NCBI GenBank assembly: GCA_009773375.1
Contig: WRPH01000007.1
Span: forward strand, 1 to 64,000
DNA: 64,000 nucleotides
Direction of reading: 5' to 3'
Source: Paracoccaceae bacterium
Lineage (GTDB): Bacteria > Pseudomonadota > Alphaproteobacteria > Rhodobacterales > Rhodobacteraceae
This document shows positions 61,368-64,000 of the stretch, one piece after another (position 1 is the stretch's first letter; each line of letters opens with the position of its first letter). The notes beneath the pieces were generated by a model. That model did no database searches and was not told the origin of the DNA. It saw only the letters and a list, made by a program, of their open reading frames with translations. The position numbers were made by a program, and so were the translations under genes.

Positions 61368-63242
61368 ATGGCCAGGGCACCGAAACCGGACGATCAGATT
61401 TTTCAGCTGCGCATGGCGCGATCCGCCCCCGATCTGTGGCCGATGCTGGAGGCGATCTATGGCGATCACCCCGGCTATGACGCTTTCTGCGCCGATCTGA
61501 AAGACGCGCTGTCTGCGGCGTGGAAAGACCGACCCTCTGACCTTAAACTCTTGGATTTGCAGCGTGATCTGGAACCGGACTGGTTTCAGCGCGCCAATAT
61601 GGCCGGCTATGTGTTCTACCTCGACCGCTTTGCCGGCAACCTGACTGGCGTGCTCGAAAAGCTCGATTACCTGCAGGAACTGGGCATCACCTACGTCCAT
61701 TTCATGCCCTGTCTGCAGCCGCGCCCCGGTGATTCCGATGGCGGCTATTCGGTGATGGATTATCGCAACATCAACCCGGCCTATGGCACGCTGGATGATT
61801 TCAAAGCGGTTTCGGCGCAGTTGCGCCAGCGCGGCATCTCGCTTTGCATCGACCTTGTGCTGAACCATACCGCCAAGGAACACGACTGGGCCAAGCGCGC
61901 AGCGCAAGGCGACCGGGCGGCGCAAGACATGTATCTGATGTTCGACAGCCGCGACGTGCCGCAGGCCTATGAACAGACACTGGTCGAGGTTTTCCCCGAC
62001 AATGCCCCCGGCAATTTCACCCATTACCCCGATTTCGGCAAATGGGTCTGGACCACTTTCAACGAACACCAATGGGATCTGAACTGGGCTAACCCGCAGG
62101 TTTTCCTAGAAATTACCAAGATCATGCTGCATCTTGCCAATACCGGCGTCGATGTGCTGCGGCTGGATGCGGTGGCCTTCATGTGGAAACGGCTAGGCAC
62201 CCGCTGCCAGTCGGAACCCGAGGTGCATATGCTGCTGCAAGCCCTGCGCGCCTGCTCGCGCATCGCCTCGCCCGCCGTGCTGCATCTGGAAGAAGCCATC
62301 GTTTCGCCGCAGGAAATGCTGCCCTATCTGGGCCGTGGCAAGCATGATGGCCGCGAAGGCAACCTCGCCTATCACAACAGCCTGATGGTGCAATTCTGGA
62401 GCGCTTTGGCCACCCGTGACACCCGACTGATGACGCATGTGCTGGCGACGCACTTCCCCGACCGGCTGACCAACGCCACCTACGCCACCTATATCCGCTG
62501 CCACGATGATATCGGCTGGGCGATCACCGACGAAGACGCAAGCGCGTTAACCATGTCTGGCCCAGCGCATCGCAGCTATCTGTCGGATTTCTACGAGGGC
62601 GGCTTCCCCGGCAGTTTTGCCCAAGGCGTGCTGTTTCAGGTCAACGAGGCGACAGGCGACAAGCGGATTTCCGGCAGTTTTGCCTCGCTCGCCGGGTTGG
62701 AAAAGGCCCGCAACCCCGATGAGGCCGAGGCGGCGGTGCAGCGCATCCTGATGGGCCATGCGCTGATCGCGGCGTTTGGCGGTATCCCCTTGATTTATAT
62801 GGGGGATGAGCTGGCGATGCTGAACGACTACAGCTATCTCGACAGCCCCGACCACGCGCATGACAGCCGCTGGGTGCATCGCCCCGCAATGGATTGGGCG
62901 CTGGCCGAGGCCCGCCACAACGGCGAAACCACGTCTTCGCGGGTCTATCTGGGCGTCAAACACATCCTGCAACGCCGCCGCGTCACACCGGATCTGCACG
63001 CGGGCCACCCGACGAAAATCCTGCAAACCGGGCGCGATCCGATCTTTGCCGTGCAGCGGCAGGCCCCGACGGCGGCGATTCTGTGCCTGTTCAACTTTTC
63101 CGAACATTGGCAGCACCTGCCCGGCGGCTGGCTGCGCGATCATGGCGTGACCCGCTTTCACGACGCGCTGTCAGATACGCAGGTGCATCTGCACGATGAT
63201 CAGCTGGCGCTGCCGCCCTTCGCGCGAGTGTGGCTGACCTGA
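61368..63242 (+). CDS. GH13 alpha-amylase family protein, amylosucrase type
   Basis: A 624-residue glucoside-active enzyme. The GH13 catalytic triad is D267 (VDVLRLDAVAF), E309 (LHLEEAIV) and D380 (YIRCHDDIGWAI). The HDDIGW and EAIV forms are those of amylosucrase, which makes alpha-glucan from sucrose. The N-terminal helical extension and B-domain length also fit. Function could instead be sucrose or trehalose hydrolysis. GGGGGGAAG lies before the ATG. It starts 56 bases after the transpeptidase gene. Confidence 0.88.
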   Translation: MARAPKPDDQIFQLRMARSAPDLWPMLEAIYGDHPGYDAFCADLKDALSAAWKDRPSDLKLLDLQRDLEPDWFQRANMAGYVFYLDRFAGNLTGVLEKLDYLQELGITYVHFMPCLQPRPGDSDGGYSVMDYRNINPAYGTLDDFKAVSAQLRQRGISLCIDLVLNHTAKEHDWAKRAAQGDRAAQDMYLMFDSRDVPQAYEQTLVEVFPDNAPGNFTHYPDFGKWVWTTFNEHQWDLNWANPQVFLEITKIMLHLANTGVDVLRLDAVAFMWKRLGTRCQSEPEVHMLLQALRACSRIASPAVLHLEEAIVSPQEMLPYLGRGKHDGREGNLAYHNSLMVQFWSALATRDTRLMTHVLATHFPDRLTNATYATYIRCHDDIGWAITDEDASALTMSGPAHRSYLSDFYEGGFPGSFAQGVLFQVNEATGDKRISGSFASLAGLEKARNPDEAEAAVQRILMGHALIAAFGGIPLIYMGDELAMLNDYSYLDSPDHAHDSRWVHRPAMDWALAEARHNGETTSSRVYLGVKHILQRRRVTPDLHAGHPTKILQTGRDPIFAVQRQAPTAAILCLFNFSEHWQHLPGGWLRDHGVTRFHDALSDTQVHLHDDQLALPPFARVWLT

Positions 63243-63260
63243 CGCCCGCCTGAACCGGCG

Positions 63261-63914
63261 TCAGCCGTAATGCCGCGCGCCGAAAATCGCCGAGCCCACC
63301 CGCACATGCGTCGCCCCGGCGGCGATGGCGGCCTCGAAATCGCCGCTCATCCCCATCGACAGGCCGCTCAGACCATTGCGCGCCGCCATCCCGGCCAGCA
63401 TCGCAAAATGCGGGCCCGAATCCTCGCCTTCGGGCGGGATGCACATCAACCCGGCCAGCGGCAGATCCATGCTGCGGCAAGTGGTCAGAAAGCCATCCAG
63501 ATCGCCCGGCAAAACCCCGGCCTTTTGCGGCTCTGCCCCGGTGTTCACCTGCACGAACAGCTGCGGGCAAACCCCGCGCGCCTGCGCCAGCTTGGCGAGT
63601 TTTTCGGCCAAAGATGCCCGGTCCACCGTATGAATCGCATCAAACAATTCAACCGCGACCTTGGCCTTGTTGGTCTGCAACGGCCCGATCATATGCACCT
63701 GCACCGCGCCAAATTCCGCCCGGAACCCCGGCCATTTCACCGCCGCTTCCTGCACATAATTCTCGCCAAACAGCCGATGCCCCGCCGCCAGCACCTCGCG
63801 CACCCGCGCGTCAGGCTGGACCTTGCTGACCGCGATCAGCTGCACCGACCCCGCCACCCGGCCCGCCTGCGCCTCGGCTGCGCGGATCCGATCCAAAATC
63901 GCTTGTAATGCCAT
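63261..63914 (-). CDS. YggS/PROSC-family PLP-binding protein
   Basis: A 217-residue (beta/alpha)8 protein that binds pyridoxal phosphate and helps PLP homeostasis. PLP is held by K31 (LIAVSKVQPD). GENYVQEA, HMIGPLQTNKAK, LMCIPPEGED and THVRVGSAIFGAR are family marks. It has no free enzymatic activity known. GGAGG lies five bases before the ATG at 63914. It is convergent with the amylosucrase-type gene. Confidence 0.95.
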   Translation of the reverse strand: MALQAILDRIRAAEAQAGRVAGSVQLIAVSKVQPDARVREVLAAGHRLFGENYVQEAAVKWPGFRAEFGAVQVHMIGPLQTNKAKVAVELFDAIHTVDRASLAEKLAKLAQARGVCPQLFVQVNTGAEPQKAGVLPGDLDGFLTTCRSMDLPLAGLMCIPPEGEDSGPHFAMLAGMAARNGLSGLSMGMSGDFEAAIAAGATHVRVGSAIFGARHYG

Positions 63915-63975
63915 CTCGGCCTCCTGCTTTGGCCGCACTTGGCCACAGGATCGGCGAAAAGGGAAGGCTTGGTTG

Positions 63976-64000
63976 ATGTCTGACGCAGGCCCGCTTAGAA
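63976..64000 (+). CDS. Possible start of a plus-strand gene cut by the window edge
   Basis: An ATG at 63976 preceded by GGGAAGG opens MSDAGPLR and runs off the window. It is divergent from the YggS gene, as a real gene would be. Only eight codons are visible, so the product cannot be named. Confidence 0.4.

Noticed and set aside
1-64000. tRNA, rRNA, integrase, prophage or complete IS
   Set aside because: None recognised on either strand; the only mobile-type sequences are the MITE and small palindromic repeats.

Overview
The window is high-GC chromosomal DNA, almost certainly from a member of the Rhodobacterales (Rhodobacteraceae, Alphaproteobacteria). The evidence is the gene families and their order: an rpoE-chrR pair, the lspA/purH/heparinase block, LolA downstream of an FtsK-type translocase block, a DUF1674 protein, and a clade I nos cluster with a Tat-exported NosZ. 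Genes are tightly packed, and many operons are joined by 4-base ATGA overlaps. I see no rRNA, tRNA, CRISPR array, prophage or intact IS.

Layout. 1-2.2 kb: 3' part of ftsK. 2.3-11.3 kb: complete minus-strand nitrous oxide reduction operon (DUF2946 gene, nosR, nosZ, nosD, nosF, nosY, nosL, nosX), divergent from a plus-strand Rrf2 (NsrR-like) regulator. The space between them holds one perfect and one near-perfect FNR/DNR-type box. 11.9-14.9 kb: two large inverted repeats, lolA, a lytic transglycosylase-like lipoprotein, hspQ and a STAS/HATPase partner-switch pair. 15.1-19.3 kb: plus operon of a gamma-glutamyltransferase, free methionine-R-sulfoxide reductase, LysE-type exporter, homocysteine methyltransferase and RluA-type pseudouridine synthase. 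19.3-23.7 kb: an old-yellow-enzyme/FAD fusion, an aldehyde dehydrogenase and a 1-Cys peroxiredoxin. 23.8-26.2 kb: a three-gene glycan operon. 26.2-36 kb: pnp, rpsO, an RTX protein, a DUF1643 gene, truB, a phosphodiester glycosidase gene, rbfA, dapB and rsmB.

35.7-40.5 kb: a four-gene operon (SDR, DUF3833, DUF1365, flavin amine oxidase-like) divergent from rpoE-chrR. Both directions carry a TGATCC-N18-TA promoter of sigma-E type, so the block looks like a singlet-oxygen stress module. 40.5-51.2 kb: HutD, rmuC, mutL, two M16 proteases, a DUF3035 lipoprotein, lspA, purH and a heparinase-like gene, all on the minus strand. 51.2-53.7 kb: a MITE and two saccharopine dehydrogenase-type genes. 53.8-57.2 kb: an unusual SGNH-plus-glycosidase-like protein coupled to a glycosyltransferase. 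57.3-64 kb: xthA, a small secreted protein, two tandem candidate sRNAs, an orphan OmpR-type regulator, ribA, an L,D-transpeptidase, an amylosucrase-type GH13 and a YggS protein.

Most notable: (i) two paralogous, terminator-ended candidate sRNAs sharing an anti-Shine-Dalgarno-like core (58.5-58.8 kb); (ii) the paired sigma-E promoters; (iii) a palindromic repeat family sitting at gene 3' ends, one copy of which appears to have supplied the C-terminus of RsmB; (iv) a TA-flanked MITE directly in front of the heparinase gene, and a possible 15.5-kb inversion between rsmB and that gene; (v) the SGNH/glycosidase-like protein and its GT2 partner.
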